Below are positions 63,192 through 64,000 of a stretch of 64,000 nt of DNA, in pieces. The translations under genes and the position numbers were made by a program. The stretch comes from Labedaea rhizosphaerae. GTDB lineage: Bacteria > Actinomycetota > Actinomycetes > Mycobacteriales > Pseudonocardiaceae. The notes beneath the pieces are model-generated. The model did no database searches. It was given only the letters and a program-made list of their open reading frames with translations, and was not told where the DNA came from. The stretch spans positions 1,544,340 through 1,608,339 of the forward strand of contig NZ_SNXZ01000002.1 in assembly GCF_004362825.1 (NCBI RefSeq), read 5' to 3'. Position 1 is the stretch's first letter, and each line of letters opens with the position of its first letter.

Positions 63192-63205
63192 CACCCCTTG
63201 TGTCA
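63189..63205 (+). other. Short hairpin on the allB stop
   Basis: TGACAC and GTGTCA with a 5-base loop start on the allB stop codon. It may be a weak terminator or mark the insertion point of the adjacent IS110 unit. Confidence 0.3.
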
Positions 63206-63220
63206 ACCTCAAGATCAAAG

Positions 63221-64000
63221 TCAGGCTGCGGCTTGCTGTTCGGTGTTGTGTCGGGCGCCGCCGTGCCGGGCTGGATCGTAGGGTCTGCCGTCTTGCCAGC
63301 AGCGCCATATGACACGCACCCAGGCTCGCGCGAGGATGCGGGTGGCGTGCGGGTGGTCTTTCCCCGAGGCGCGTGCCCGGTCGTAGATCTCGGCGGCCCA
63401 TGGGCTGGAGTGCCGGCTGTTCGCGGCGAAGGTGGTGATGGCCTGGCGCAGGCGTTTGTTGCAGGCCCAGCGGAACGACACACCACGTTGCTTGCCCGAC
63501 GCTTTGGTGACCGGGGTGACCCCGGCGAGCGCGGCGATGGCGTCGGGGTGATCGAACACCTCGCGGGCGTCACCCCATTCGGTGAGGATCTGCGCGGCGT
63601 TGACCGTGCCCGCGCGGGGGAAAGACCGGAAGATCTCACCGTCGGGATGAACCGCCATCTTCTCGGCGATAGAACGGTCCAGTGCCTTGATCGCGGCGTT
63701 GAGCGTACTCAACACACTGACCTGAGCGAGGACCGCGTCTGCGATGCCTTCGGACAGCACCGGGTCGGCCGGGCCGCCCGGTGCCGACCGCAAGCGGGCC
63801 AGCAGCACGGTGGCGGGTTTCTTGCCCGAGTAGCCCTGTTTCGCACAGAACGCAGCGAGTCGTTTCTCGGTCAGCGACACCGCCGACGTGGCGGTCGGGT
63901 AGCGACTCAGGAACGCCAGGGCGATGGCCGATTCGATGTTGGCGAAGATGGCCTTGGCCCCGGGCCAGTGGGCGTCGAGCAGTGCGGCCAGCTGATTGGT
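63221..64000 (-). CDS. IS110-family transposase, N-terminus beyond right edge
   Basis: At least 260 residues of an IS110/IS1111 transposase. The Transposase_20 region is seen in SFPRAGTVNAAQILTEWGD, VTPVTKASGKQRGVSFRWACNKRLRQA and the catalytic Ser part SPWAAEIYDRARA. The DEDD RuvC-like domain lies past base 64000. IS110 elements lack terminal inverted repeats and, in recently described members, are guided by a bridge RNA from the noncoding end; the 29-base gap to allB is too short to hold one, so any such RNA would be past the right edge. Confidence 0.85.
   Translation of the reverse strand, partial: TNQLAALLDAHWPGAKAIFANIESAIALAFLSRYPTATSAVSLTEKRLAAFCAKQGYSGKKPATVLLARLRSAPGGPADPVLSEGIADAVLAQVSVLSTLNAAIKALDRSIAEKMAVHPDGEIFRSFPRAGTVNAAQILTEWGDAREVFDHPDAIAALAGVTPVTKASGKQRGVSFRWACNKRLRQAITTFAANSRHSSPWAAEIYDRARASGKDHPHATRILARAWVRVIWRCWQDGRPYDPARHGGARHNTEQQAAA

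Noticed and set aside
1..64000. CRISPR arrays, tRNA, rRNA, complete phage or integrative element
   Set aside because: No regularly spaced repeats, no tRNA cloverleaf with anticodon loop and no structural phage or integrase genes were found. The cloverleaf at 49086-49166 has triloops and no tRNA features.

Overview
The window is 64 kb of very GC-rich DNA with frequent GTG starts, GTGA/ATGA stop-start overlaps, many leaderless-looking starts (a TANNNT hexamer 6-9 bases before the start codon) and gene families typical of filamentous actinomycetes: SARP/AfsR regulator, LacI regulators, DasR-like operator, DUF222-HNH protein, IS110 transposase. The codon style and the family set suggest a Pseudonocardiaceae-type genome (Lentzea, Saccharothrix, Amycolatopsis or relatives). 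That placement is inference; no rRNA or tRNA gene is present to confirm it.

Layout. 1-5.0 kb: a carbohydrate module (GH3 beta-glucosidase cut by the left edge, a secreted TIM-barrel glycosidase with a discoidin domain, and a divergent secreted DUF1996 protein). Two back-to-back TTGACA promoters each carry a GGGAGAGCGCTCTCCC operator, and a third copy lies in the GH3 start. 5.0-16.9 kb: PucR-type regulator, an exported molybdenum hydroxylase (IorAB-type), a 236-residue P450-like protein, a formamidase-family enzyme, a KTSC protein, two surface or membrane proteins, a hydrolase and a SARP-type regulator. 17-30.4 kb: a ScyD-like secreted protein, PatB-type lyase, a frameshifted Erm rRNA methylase with a possible leader peptide, an MFS exporter, F420-type oxidoreductase, class V aminotransferase with a phosphodiesterase, an ABC-F ribosome-protection-type protein, isochorismatase, thioredoxin-reductase-like flavoprotein and an XRE-cupin regulator.

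30.5-41.0 kb is an inositol catabolic locus: a LacI regulator divergent from iolG-like, TIM-barrel, sugar ABC transporter (three genes), iolC, Cgl0159-type aldolase, iolB and iolD genes, all tightly coupled. iolA is not in the locus. 41.0-44.2 kb holds a GH20 hexosaminidase behind a DasR-like operator and an unknown secreted protein. 44.2-49.2 kb has a REP-like palindrome, an HxlR/NmrA divergent pair, a sulfite-oxidase-like/ferredoxin-reductase-like/DUF6510 operon, a HAD-like protein and a DUF222-HNH protein. Next to the last lies a 132-base foldback whose inner part folds into a gap-free four-way cloverleaf.

49.2-63.2 kb is a purine/ureide catabolic locus: a PucR regulator divergent from hydroxyisourate hydrolase, urate oxidase, three xanthine dehydrogenase subunits, guanine deaminase-type enzyme, NCS2 purine permease, an allophanate-hydrolase-C-domain-like protein, tartronate semialdehyde reductase, glyoxylate carboligase, glycerate kinase and allantoinase. 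Together they take guanine and xanthine through urate to allantoin and allantoate and recycle glyoxylate to phosphoglycerate. OHCU decarboxylase and the allantoate-degrading enzymes are not seen. An IS110-family transposase gene starts right after allantoinase and runs off the right edge.
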